This document shows positions 19,946 through 28,661 of a stretch of 28,661 nucleotides of DNA, piece after piece. This stretch comes from Citrobacter sp. (GTDB lineage Bacteria > Pseudomonadota > Gammaproteobacteria > Enterobacterales > Enterobacteriaceae), in NCBI GenBank assembly GCA_019415335.1, contig DXKH01000077.1, positions 1 through 28,661 of the forward strand. Reading direction: 5' to 3'. Below the pieces are notes generated by a model that was given only the letters and a program-made list of their open reading frames with translations, was not told the origin of the DNA and searched no databases. Every line of letters starts with the position of its first letter. The stretch's first letter is position 1. The position numbers were made by a program, and so were the translations under genes.

Positions 19946-20676
19946 TAGCCGCGCGCTTCCAGCATCAGACGCTTCATTTCCGCGACGGCCTCACGCAACC
20001 CGCTCATCACCGCGCGACCAATAATCGCATGACCGATGTTTAGCTCATGCATTTCCGGCAGTGCGGCGATGGCTTTGACGTTGTGATAGGTCAGACCGTG
20101 ACCCGCATTGACCTTCAGACCCAGGCTTGCAGCAAAGGTGGCGGCTTTCGCGATGCGCGCCAGTTCCTGTGCCTGTTCCGCATCGGTTTTTGCATCCGCA
20201 TAGCAGCCGGTATGAATTTCAATGTACGGTGCGCCGACGTCAGCAGCCGCTTTGATTTGCACGTCATCGGCGTCAATAAACAGTGAGACAAGGATCCCGG
20301 CGTCTGCCAGACGCTTACAGGCATCGCGCATTTTGTCGCGCTGCCCGGCCACATCCAGACCGCCTTCGGTGGTCACTTCCTGGCGTTTTTCCGGCACCAG
20401 GCAGCAGAAATGCGGTTTGGTTTCCACGGCAATCGCCAGCATCTCTTCCGTCACCGCCATTTCCAGATTCATACGTGTGTCCAGCGTCTGGCGCAGAATG
20501 CGGACATCGCGGTCGGTAATATGGCGGCGATCTTCACGTAAATGGACGGTGATACCATCGGCCCCCGCCTGCTCGGCAATGAATGCCGCCTGAACCGGAT
20601 CCGGATATGCGGTACCGCGTGCATTACGTAACGTGGCAATGTGGTCAATGTTGACGCCTAACAGTAATTCAGCCAT
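19945..20676 (-). CDS. pdxJ: Pyridoxine 5'-phosphate synthase
   Basis: The last step of de novo vitamin B6 synthesis: it joins 1-deoxyxylulose 5-phosphate and 3-amino-1-hydroxyacetone phosphate to make pyridoxine 5'-phosphate. The 243-residue TIM-barrel protein has the E. coli catalytic residues at the same numbers: H45 (ITVHLRED), E72 (NLEMAVT) and H193 ([10 protein letters not shown]). The N-terminus [22 protein letters not shown] is characteristic. The ATG has GAGG upstream, and it follows recO by 16 bases. It is coupled to acpS downstream. Confidence 0.98.
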
Positions 20677-20692
20677 GACAATCCTCGTGATT

Positions 20693-21406
20693 TTATGTTC
20701 GCTTCGGCATGAACTGCCGGAATAATTCGCGGCTCTTTAAGGGTTTACCACCAAGATACGGCTTCAGCGCTATGCGGGTAAAGCGTTTCGCCGCACGTAG
20801 CGTATCGACATCCGGAAATTCGCGCTCTGCCAGCGCCCGCAGATGCCGTCCAGTAAAGGTACTGTTGTCGATCACGACGCTGGCGATAAAGCCTTTCTCT
20901 TCACGATAGCGGTAGGTCATGGCGTCATCCACCGGTTCACCGCTGCCCGCACAATGCAGGAAATCAACCCCGTAACCGAGATGACTGAGCAGCGCCAGTT
21001 CAAAACGACGCAGCACAGGCTCCGGCGTTCCCGTTGCCCCCGCCAGTGCCTGAATGCAGTGCAGGTAATCGAAGAAGAGTTCAGAAAAACGGGTTTCGTG
21101 CTCCAGCACGCGGGCGAGTAGTTCGTTGACGTACAAGCCACTGTATAACGTGATACCACTCAGAGGGAGCGCCAGAGAAACGGCTTCCGCGCTACGCAGC
21201 GTTTTAACTTCGCCACGTCCACCAAAGCGGACTAACAGGGGGGTAAAAGGCTGGAGCGCGCCTTTCAGATTAGAGCGTTTAGAACGTGCGCCTTTGGCAA
21301 CAAGGCGCACACGACCCGACTCTTCCGTGAAGACGTCCAGCATCAGGCTGGTTTCGCTCCAGGGACGACTATGCAGGACAAATGCGCGTTGCCAGCCCTC
21401 CATCAT
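20693..21406 (-). CDS. recO: DNA repair protein RecO
   Basis: A recombination mediator of the RecFOR pathway that helps load RecA onto SSB-coated single strands. The protein has 237 residues from ATG 21406, or 236 if the adjacent ATG at 21403 is used; E. coli RecO begins [17 protein letters not shown], which favours the second. The N-terminal OB-fold (about 1-80) contains [15 protein letters not shown]. The rest is helical and ends [19 protein letters not shown]. From memory E. coli RecO has about six further residues (242 in total), so this C-terminus looks slightly shorter. The gene lies between era and pdxJ and follows era by 26 bases. Confidence 0.96.
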   Translation of the reverse strand: MMEGWQRAFVLHSRPWSETSLMLDVFTEESGRVRLVAKGARSKRSNLKGALQPFTPLLVRFGGRGEVKTLRSAEAVSLALPLSGITLYSGLYVNELLARVLEHETRFSELFFDYLHCIQALAGATGTPEPVLRRFELALLSHLGYGVDFLHCAGSGEPVDDAMTYRYREEKGFIASVVIDNSTFTGRHLRALAEREFPDVDTLRAAKRFTRIALKPYLGGKPLKSRELFRQFMPKRT

Positions 21407-21432
21407 ACTCGTCGCCTGTTCGGAGCGCAGGT

Positions 21433-23045
<1,613 letters not shown>

Positions 23046-23049
23046 TCAG

Positions 23050-23142
23050 CACACGAAACAGACCTGATATATGTAGCATTCTACCTGCCGCGTTAAGCAG
23101 CTTATGTACGCTCATATAGGGGGACCAACGCTGTTTCGTGTG
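23050..23142 (-). promoter_or_regulatory. rnc leader hairpin, autoregulatory RNase III site
   Basis: CACACGAAACAG (23050-23061) and CTGTTTCGTGTG (23131-23142) are perfect 12-base inverted arms enclosing about 69 bases with further internal pairing. On the minus strand this falls in the rnc 5' leader, starting 35 bases before the ATG. RNase III cleavage of a leader stem-loop is the known feedback control of the E. coli rnc operon. Confidence 0.8.
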
Positions 23143-23242
23143 CCGTGGCGACCTGAAGGCGCCAACCTGAAACTTCGGGGGAATATTCTATACACAACGA
23201 CAAGGGATGTCGTTAGCCTGGGCGGATTTATCGAAGAAATAA

Positions 23243-23275
23243 TTCACGTTGCCATCATTACGACGACAACGTGAA
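23243..23275 (-). terminator. Hairpin just after lepB
   Basis: Perfect nine-base arms TTCACGTTG (23243-23251) and CAACGTGAA (23267-23275) with a 15-base loop, 14 bases after the lepB stop. The downstream minus-strand bases are TTATTTCTTC, a broken U tract, so it is probably a partial terminator or 3'-end stabiliser that allows some readthrough into rnc. Confidence 0.55.
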
Positions 23276-23288
23276 CGATTCGCGGCAA

Positions 23289-24263
23289 TTAGTGGATGCC
23301 ACCAATGCGGCTTAAACGAACGCCAGTAGGCCATTCGCCTTCTTGTTTATCGAAACTCATCCAGATGGCAGTGGCTTTACCGACCAGATTCGCTTCCGGG
23401 ACGAAGCCCCAATAACGGCTGTCTGCGCTGTTATCGCGGTTGTCACCCATCATGAAGTACTGTCCCGGCGGTACAATCCAGGTCGCCAGTGGCTGCCCGG
23501 ACTGCTGGTAATACATCCCTACCTGATCCTGAGCAATCGGCACGGTCAGAATACGGTGCGTCACGTCGCCCAGCGTCTCTTTACGCTCAGACAGACGAAT
23601 ACCGTTCTCTTTCGTTTCGCTCAGCGGGATCTCAAAGAAACCACTGGTGGCTTCCCCCCCGTTACGACGTGCAAAAGTCTGCACAAAATCGCTCGGCTGA
23701 ACGTCGCTATAGGTGACCGGTAACGCATTTTCACAGGCCTGGCCCGAACGACAGCCCGGCTGAATAGTGACTTCTTTCGCGACCGGATCATAGGTCACTT
23801 TATCACCAGGCAAACCGACCGCTCGCTTGATGTAATCCAGGCGCGGATCTTCCGGGTATTTAAAGACCACGATATCGCCGCGTTTGGGATGACCGGTTTC
23901 GATCAGCGTTTTCTGGTAAATCGGATCTTTAATACCGTAGGCGAATTTCTCTACCAGGATAAAGTCACCGATCAACAGCGTCGGCATCATTGAACCTGAC
24001 GGGATCTGAAAAGGTTCATAGATAAACGAACGCACAACCAGCACGATAGCCAACACCGGAAAAACCGAGGCACCGGTTTCCAGCCAGCCCGGCTTCGGCG
24101 AGACTTTCTTCAGCGTTGCCTTATCCAGTGAATCTCCGGCTGCAGCCTGCGCTGCCGCCTGACGCTCCCGACGTTTTGGCGCGAAGATAAATTTATCCAC
24201 GCACCATAAAATGCCCGTGACCAATGTGGCAATCACCAGAATCAGGGCAAACATATTCGCCAT
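23289..24263 (-). CDS. lepB: Signal peptidase I
   Basis: An inner-membrane serine-lysine protease that removes signal peptides from exported proteins at the periplasmic face. The protein has 324 residues, the E. coli length. TM1 is about 4-22 and TM2 about 62-80, with the basic cytoplasmic loop KRRERQ between. The catalytic serine is S91 (IPSGSMMPTL) and the general base is K146 (DYIKRAVGLPGD). The later conserved box GDNRDNSADSRYWG is intact. It follows lepA by 16 bases and is co-transcribed with it. Confidence 0.98.
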   Translation of the reverse strand: MANMFALILVIATLVTGILWCVDKFIFAPKRRERQAAAQAAAGDSLDKATLKKVSPKPGWLETGASVFPVLAIVLVVRSFIYEPFQIPSGSMMPTLLIGDFILVEKFAYGIKDPIYQKTLIETGHPKRGDIVVFKYPEDPRLDYIKRAVGLPGDKVTYDPVAKEVTIQPGCRSGQACENALPVTYSDVQPSDFVQTFARRNGGEATSGFFEIPLSETKENGIRLSERKETLGDVTHRILTVPIAQDQVGMYYQQSGQPLATWIVPPGQYFMMGDNRDNSADSRYWGFVPEANLVGKATAIWMSFDKQEGEWPTGVRLSRIGGIH

Positions 24264-24279
24264 GCCAACTCCTTAAGGA

Positions 24280-26079
24280 TTATTTGCTGTCTTTGCCGAC
24301 ATGCAGAATGGCAAGGAACGCTTCCTGAGGCAGCTCAACGTTACCGATCTGCTTCATACGCTTCTTACCTTCTTTCTGCTTCTGCAGCAGCTTTTTCTTA
24401 CGGCTGATATCACCGCCATAGCATTTTGCCAGAACGTTTTTACGCAACTGTTTCACGGTAGAACGCGCAATGATGTGCGTCCCGATCGCCGCCTGGATCG
24501 CGATATCGAACTGCTGACGTGGGATCAGATCTTTCATCTTCTCCACCAGCTCACGACCACGGCTCTGCGAGTTATCACGGTGAGTGATCAGCGCCAGCGC
24601 ATCGACACGTTCGTTGTTGATCAAGACATCAACACGCACCATGTCAGAGGCCTGGAAGCGTTTGAAGTTGTAATCCAGCGACGCATAACCGCGCGAAGTA
24701 GATTTCAGACGGTCGAAGAAGTCGAGTACCACTTCAGCCATCGGGATTTCATAAGTCAGCGCCACCTGGTTACCGTGGTAAACCATGTTGGTCTGCACAC
24801 CGCGTTTCTCAATACACAGGGTAATCACGTTACCAAGGTATGCCTGAGGCAGCAGCATGTGACATTCCGCAATTGGCTCGCGCAGTTCGTAGATGTTGTT
24901 CAGCGGTGGCAGCTTGGACGGGCTGTCGACGTAGATCGTCTCTTTCGCGGTGGTTTCGACTTCATACACGACGGTCGGCGCGGTGGTGATCAGGTCCAGA
25001 TCGTATTCACGTTCCAGACGCTCCTGAATGATCTCCATGTGCAACAAACCAAGGAAGCCACAGCGGAAGCCAAAGCCCAGCGCAGTAGAACTTTCCGGCT
25101 CATAGAACAGCGAGGCGTCGTTGAGGCTCAGTTTGCCAAGCGCGTCGCGGAAGTTCTCGTAATCATCAGAGCTGACCGGGAACAGACCCGCGTAAACCTG
25201 CGGTTTTACCTTTTTGAAGCCTGGCAGCGCTTTTTCTGCCGGGTTACGTGCCTGAGTCAGGGTATCGCCAACCGGTGCGCCGAGGATGTCTTTAATAGCG
25301 CACACCAGCCAACCTACCTCGCCGCATTTCAGCTCGGTACGATCAACCTGTTTAGGCGTGAAGATCCCCAGACGGTCAGCGTTATAGGTCTGACCGGTAC
25401 TCATCACTTTGATTTTGTCGCCTTTACGCAGGGTGCCGTTTTTAATACGCACCAGCGAGACAACGCCGAGATAGTTATCGAACCAGGAGTCGATGATCAG
25501 CGCCTGTAGCGGGCCATCCGGGTTGCCCTGCGGCGGCGGAATATCACGCACCAGACGTTCCAGAACGTCGGTCACGCCCACGCCGGTTTTCGCCGAGCAG
25601 CGCACGGCATCGGTCGCATCAATACCGACGATGTCTTCAATCTCTTCGGCGACACGCTCGGGATCGGCGGCTGGCAGGTCAATTTTGTTGAGGACCGGCA
25701 CCACTTCGAGATCCATTTCCATCGCGGTGTAGCAGTTTGCCAGGGTTTGCGCTTCGACGCCCTGTCCGGCATCTACCACCAGCAGAGCGCCTTCACAAGC
25801 GGCAAGCGAACGAGAAACTTCATACGAGAAGTCAACGTGGCCTGGGGTGTCGATGAAGTTAAGCTGGTAAGTTTCACCATCAGCGGATTTGAAATCGAGC
25901 GTTACGCTCTGCGCTTTGATAGTAATACCGCGCTCACGCTCAAGATCCATCGAGTCGAGAACCTGCGCTTCCATTTCACGGTCAGACAGGCCACCGCAGA
26001 TCTGAATAATACGGTCAGACAGCGTCGATTTACCGTGGTCGATGTGAGCAATGATCGAAAAGTTACGTATGTTCTTCAT
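24280..26079 (-). CDS. lepA: Elongation factor 4, LepA
   Basis: A translational GTPase that binds ribosomes and influences initiation and back-translocation. The protein has 599 residues. The G domain has AHIDHGKST (11-19), the switch region RGITIKAQ (50-57), DTPGH (77-81) and NKID (131-134). The EF-G-like domains and the LepA-specific C-terminal domain follow, ending [32 protein letters not shown]. The sequence is very close to E. coli. It is the first gene of the lepA-lepB pair. A candidate promoter lies at about 26169-26174. Upstream is a REP element that separates it from rseC. Confidence 0.98.
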   Translation of the reverse strand: MKNIRNFSIIAHIDHGKSTLSDRIIQICGGLSDREMEAQVLDSMDLERERGITIKAQSVTLDFKSADGETYQLNFIDTPGHVDFSYEVSRSLAACEGALLVVDAGQGVEAQTLANCYTAMEMDLEVVPVLNKIDLPAADPERVAEEIEDIVGIDATDAVRCSAKTGVGVTDVLERLVRDIPPPQGNPDGPLQALIIDSWFDNYLGVVSLVRIKNGTLRKGDKIKVMSTGQTYNADRLGIFTPKQVDRTELKCGEVGWLVCAIKDILGAPVGDTLTQARNPAEKALPGFKKVKPQVYAGLFPVSSDDYENFRDALGKLSLNDASLFYEPESSTALGFGFRCGFLGLLHMEIIQERLEREYDLDLITTAPTVVYEVETTAKETIYVDSPSKLPPLNNIYELREPIAECHMLLPQAYLGNVITLCIEKRGVQTNMVYHGNQVALTYEIPMAEVVLDFFDRLKSTSRGYASLDYNFKRFQASDMVRVDVLINNERVDALALITHRDNSQSRGRELVEKMKDLIPRQQFDIAIQAAIGTHIIARSTVKQLRKNVLAKCYGGDISRKKKLLQKQKEGKKRMKQIGNVELPQEAFLAILHVGKDSK

Positions 26080-26168
26080 AGAGTGTAATTATTGTGCCTT
26101 ACGCCTGGTTGGACAGGCTTTGAGAAGTCGCTGTTCTGAGCTTAACGGCTGTTTAACTGAAACGCCGC

Positions 26169-26174
26169 ATTCTA
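26169..26174 (-). promoter_or_regulatory. Candidate lepA -10 element
   Basis: On the minus strand TAGAAT is preceded by TG one base upstream (extended -10 form), about 90 bases before the lepA start. The -35 position (TTCCTC) is weak. A by-eye match. Confidence 0.4.
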
Positions 26175-26220
26175 CACTACAACCCTGAGGCGAGGAAATG
26201 TTCATAGAGTCAGGATTGCG

Positions 26221-26248
26221 GGAACTGGAAACGGTATCGCTTTTCTGA
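26221..26248 (+). promoter_or_regulatory. SigmaE-like promoter sequence
   Basis: GGAACTG (26221-26227), 16 bases, then TCTGA (26244-26248) resembles the sigmaE consensus (GGAACTT with a -10 of TCTGA or TCAAA). It points on the plus strand into the REP element and then antisense to rseC, where no gene is annotated. It could be chance. Confidence 0.35.
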
Positions 26249-26274
26249 TGTAAAATATCGTAAGAGAAGCATGA

Positions 26275-26355
26275 TGCCCGATGGCGCAAGCTTATCGGGC
26301 CTACTGGGCTTGCTGATCGTTTGTAGACCGGATAAGGCGAAGCCGCCATCCGGCA
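26275..26355. repeat. REP/BIME element between lepA and rseC
   Basis: Two inverted REP-type units: TGCCCGATGGCGCAAGCTTA at 26275 and, inverted, ending GCCGCCATCCGGCA at 26355, with GTAGACCGGATAAGGCG between. It is the same class as the repeat at 1640-1728. It follows the rseC stop and precedes the lepA promoter region, so it marks the end of the rpoE operon transcript. Confidence 0.9.
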
Positions 26356-26361
26356 AGAATA

Positions 26362-26841
26362 TCATGGGGTCGTTTCGGTCGATGGTGTTTCAACGCGAAT
26401 CATATCCGGCGGGAGAGCAACATTAAGAATAATCGGTTGCCAGGCTTCGCGTTCAGCCAGCTTGCGGGAATAGCCGCGGGCAATCAGGAATCCGCCGACG
26501 CCGCCCAGTATCGCGCCGCTTAACGCCGCGAGATCGGAGCCAAACAGCACCTGAAACAGGGAGGCGATGAGGAATAGCCCCACCAGCGGTGACAGATAAA
26601 CCAGCATGGCGGAACCTAATAAGCTACCTTCGGCAATCCCCAGTTCCACTTTCTGGCCGGGCTCTAACGGCACATCACTCGCCACTACAATGGTATGTGT
26701 GGTCTGCGGCCCCAGTTTGTTCAGCACGCGGGTGCCACATCCGGAACGTGAAGCACAGCTACTGCAGGATGCTTTCACATCACAGCTCACCAGTGCCTCG
26801 CCGTTTTGCCATGACACCACGGTAGCCCACTCTTTAATCAT
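26362..26841 (-). CDS. rseC: SoxR-reducing / sigmaE-associated membrane protein RseC
   Basis: A 159-residue inner-membrane protein, the E. coli length. The N-terminal cytoplasmic part carries a cysteine cluster C20, C26, C29 and C35 that could hold a redox centre. Two membrane segments follow, at about 77-99 and 105-122. E. coli RseC is reported to help keep SoxR reduced together with the Rsx complex, and is the last gene of the rpoE operon. The start ATG overlaps the rseB stop (ATGA). A REP element follows the stop. Confidence 0.96.
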   Translation of the reverse strand: MIKEWATVVSWQNGEALVSCDVKASCSSCASRSGCGTRVLNKLGPQTTHTIVVASDVPLEPGQKVELGIAEGSLLGSAMLVYLSPLVGLFLIASLFQVLFGSDLAALSGAILGGVGGFLIARGYSRKLAEREAWQPIILNVALPPDMIRVETPSTETTP

Positions 26842-27794
26842 GGCGCGGCTCCGAACTTAATGGTGTCGGCAATACGCTTCGCCGTCTGTGGCGGCAATTC
26901 ACCCACGATGGTAATTTCCGCGTTGTCGCGTACGCTGGTGCTGACCGTTCTGCGCCCGGTGCGCAGCATCTGGTCGGTGCTGGCCTGAGTCGCCCGGTTG
27001 ACGTTAATTGAGAAGCTAAACAGACCGTCGGAGTAGAGACGCGATTCAATCGGCATGTTGTCCATCGTCGGCAACGGTCTGCGCCCGCTGGACACTTCGC
27101 TAAACCCTTTCGGAAGCCAGGTTGGATTCCAGCTGAATTTGGCTTTTTCACCCGCCGGAACAGAGAGCAGCGGCGGCAAACTGGCTTTCGCCAGCGTCTG
27201 CATGCCGCTACCGACATCCTGATTCACGGTGAAGGCGATCACCCGGAATTGCTCTAACGTTTCGCCATCGCGATCGAGGAGATCGACCCGCATCGGCAGC
27301 TTCGTTTCCGTATCCATCCAGACAATATAGCTGTAACGCGTACCATCACGCGCGACCACGCGAATCACCTCGCACAGGCGATCGGCAATCCGGGTACGAC
27401 CCACCGCAATGAAATCATAATAGGGGGCAAGACGTTTGAAATCGGTATAGATAAGCGACGGCAGGGAGTCAACGATGTAGTCACCGTTCAGGGTGAACGG
27501 TTCGAGTCCGGGCTCGAAATAGCTGATTTCATTCCCGCGCTGGACCACTTCACGACGCGGGCCATCCATTTGCAGCAGTTGTGCAAGCGGACGATTTTCC
27601 AGGCGTGCATGGCGATAGCGCAGAGACTCTACGCCTTGTTTCGTAATGCTGACGAATGACAGCTCGTAATTGAGTGACTGGCTCGCCACGTTCATCTGCT
27701 GCAACAACGCCCCGGACGCAGTGTTGGCCGAGGCGTTGACAGAGAAGAACAGGCTACCTGTCACAAGTGACATGGCAAACCAAAGTTGCTTCAT
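26838..27794 (-). CDS. rseB: SigmaE regulatory protein RseB
   Basis: A 318-residue periplasmic protein that binds the periplasmic domain of RseA and protects it from DegS, released by lipopolysaccharide intermediates. The signal peptide ends ASA-NT (cleavage after A23). The mature part is a large lipoprotein-carrier-like domain plus a smaller C-terminal domain. The motif YIVWMDTETKLPMRVDLLDRDG (about 155-176) is typical. The start overlaps the rseA stop (TAATG), and its stop overlaps the rseC start, so the operon is translationally coupled throughout. Confidence 0.97.
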   Translation of the reverse strand: MKQLWFAMSLVTGSLFFSVNASANTASGALLQQMNVASQSLNYELSFVSITKQGVESLRYRHARLENRPLAQLLQMDGPRREVVQRGNEISYFEPGLEPFTLNGDYIVDSLPSLIYTDFKRLAPYYDFIAVGRTRIADRLCEVIRVVARDGTRYSYIVWMDTETKLPMRVDLLDRDGETLEQFRVIAFTVNQDVGSGMQTLAKASLPPLLSVPAGEKAKFSWNPTWLPKGFSEVSSGRRPLPTMDNMPIESRLYSDGLFSFSINVNRATQASTDQMLRTGRRTVSTSVRDNAEITIVGELPPQTAKRIADTIKFGAAP

Positions 27795-28444
27795 TACTGC
27801 GATTGCGTTCCTAGAGTTTGAATTCCTGGCACCTGAACAGCGGCTTGCTGTGTCTGCGCCTGCTCAAACTGAAGCTGTTCGGAGTGCAGTCGGCGTTGCA
27901 GTTCGTAATCCTGCAACATTGCGTTGATCCGACGACGCTGCTCCTGTACCTGCTGCTGTTGCCCACCGTTCGCGGTCGCATCAGAAGGTACTCCCAGGCT
28001 TACCGGACTGGCTTTACCCATCATCGGCAAAGTATTGAAGACCGGTGTTTCAGGCTGCTGGGACGTTTCAGATTGTCCATTATAGTGCTGGACACCAACG
28101 ATAACTGCAAGCGATACGCACGCGGCAACGCCCATTTGGGTAAGTTGCGCAGCCCACGGACGCATTTTTTTCCAGAACGGCATTTTCTGCCATTGCTGCG
28201 GCGCAGGCTGTGCCTCTGGAATGAATGGCACCGTATTGCGTACCGGCTCATCTTCAATAGCGGCCATTACGCGAGCGGAAATATCGAAATGAAGCACCTC
28301 AGGTGTATCACCCCGCATTGAATCACGGATCAGGTGATAGCCTTCCCAGGTTTTTTGCATATCCGAATCGTGAGCCAGTTCGTTGAGTAACTCACTATCC
28401 AGCGTCTCGCCATCCATTAAAGCGGAAAGTTTTTCTTTCTGCAT
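27794..28444 (-). CDS. rseA: Anti-sigmaE factor RseA
   Basis: A single-pass inner-membrane protein that holds sigmaE inactive until it is cut during envelope stress. The frame is open to 28510, but the family start MQKEKLSALMDGETLDSELL is at 28444 and gives 216 residues as in E. coli; the longer start would run into rpoE. The sigma-binding domain is about 1-66 and the membrane segment about 101-119. The DegS site V148-S149 and the RseP site A108-C109 are both present. The Q-rich periplasmic tail (about 160-200) is intact. It follows rpoE by 31 bases. Confidence 0.98.
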   Translation of the reverse strand: MQKEKLSALMDGETLDSELLNELAHDSDMQKTWEGYHLIRDSMRGDTPEVLHFDISARVMAAIEDEPVRNTVPFIPEAQPAPQQWQKMPFWKKMRPWAAQLTQMGVAACVSLAVIVGVQHYNGQSETSQQPETPVFNTLPMMGKASPVSLGVPSDATANGGQQQQVQEQRRRINAMLQDYELQRRLHSEQLQFEQAQTQQAAVQVPGIQTLGTQSQ

Positions 28445-28475
28445 GCCTAATACCTTTTCCAGTATCCCGCTATCG

Positions 28476-28661
28476 TCAACGCCTGATAAGCGGTTGAACT
28501 TTATTATCAATAGCTTCCCGCGCTCGGAAGATACGTGAACGCACCGTACCCACCGGACAATCCATGATAGCGGCTATCTCTTCATAGCTCAGGCCATCCA
28601 GCTCCCGCAAGGTTATTGCCATGCGTAAATCTTCCGGGAGGGACTCAATAGTTCGGAAAAC
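28476..28661 (-). CDS. rpoE: RNA polymerase sigma factor RpoE (sigmaE), C-terminal fragment
   Basis: The last 61 codons of sigmaE; the rest is beyond the window. The fragment starts VFRTIESLPEDLRMAITLREL and ends NKVQPLIRR, identical to my memory of E. coli. It covers region 4, including the helix-turn-helix with GLSYEEIAAIMDCPVGTVRSRIFRAREAI that recognises the -35 of sigmaE promoters. It is the head of the rpoE-rseA-rseB-rseC operon. The stop is a TGA at 28478-28476. Confidence 0.98.
   Translation of the reverse strand, partial: VFRTIESLPEDLRMAITLRELDGLSYEEIAAIMDCPVGTVRSRIFRAREAIDNKVQPLIRR

Noticed and set aside
24301..25509. Long frame antisense to lepA (402 codons)
   Set aside because: Fully inside lepA, which is conserved in length and sequence. 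The composition is that of a shadow frame.
28445..28510. N-terminal extension of RseA
   Set aside because: It would overlap the end of rpoE; the start at 28444 matches the family length.

Overview
The window is core chromosome of a member of the Enterobacteriaceae. Gene order and protein sequences match the glyA-hmp-glnB-glrR-qseG-glrK-glmY ... purL-mltF-tadA-pgpC ... yfhH-yfhL-acpS-pdxJ-recO-era-rnc-lepB-lepA-rseC-rseB-rseA-rpoE stretch of E. coli and Salmonella. Two differences from E. coli K-12 as I remember it, a two-gene insert upstream of glmY and a murQ/murP-type pair between pgpC and yfhH, suggest a Citrobacter- or Salmonella-like genome. The species call is inference.

Layout. 1-445: 5' end of glyA (minus) and the divergent glyA/hmp control region, with a PurR box, an NsrR-like site and an hmp promoter. 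446-1636: hmp (plus). 1640-1728: REP/BIME repeat between convergent hmp and glnB. 1732-5648: minus-strand operon glrK-qseG-glrR-glnB. 5706-6120: the sRNA gene glmY with its sigma54/sigma70 promoter, IHF sites and three GlrR sites. 6129-9063: accessory pair, a zinc-ribbon transposase-like gene (minus) and a periplasmic 5'-nucleotidase (plus), in a divergent arrangement. 9068-13002: purL (minus) with its terminator and a PurR-controlled promoter. 13259-14809: mltF (plus). 14825-18287: minus-strand murQ-murP-pgpC, then tadA. 18404-19252: yfhH, an RpiR-type regulator divergent from murQ. 19308-19568: yfhL. 19565-23015: minus-strand rnc-era-recO-pdxJ-acpS, tightly packed and partly overlapping. 23289-26079: lepA-lepB, with the rnc leader RNA structure between lepB and rnc. 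26275-26355: second REP/BIME. 26362-28661: the sigmaE operon rpoE (partial)-rseA-rseB-rseC.

How the genes work together. GlrK/QseG/GlrR switch on sigma54-dependent glmY, whose RNA raises glucosamine-6-phosphate synthase (GlmS) output and so feeds cell-envelope precursors. MurQ and the PTS permease next to YfhH recover N-acetylmuramic acid, and MltF releases muropeptides, so envelope turnover is a recurring theme. GlyA and PurL are both under PurR boxes. The rpoE operon handles envelope stress. Era, RNase III, RecO, PdxJ and AcpS form the widely conserved housekeeping cluster.

Most of the window is well-known core genome. The only part I cannot explain from known neighbours is the 6121-9063 insert. 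I saw no CRISPR array, tRNA, rRNA, prophage or complete insertion sequence. Several starts were moved from the longest reading frame to sites supported by ribosome-binding sequence or by family length; four of them (glrK, mltF, tadA, pgpC) are TTG.
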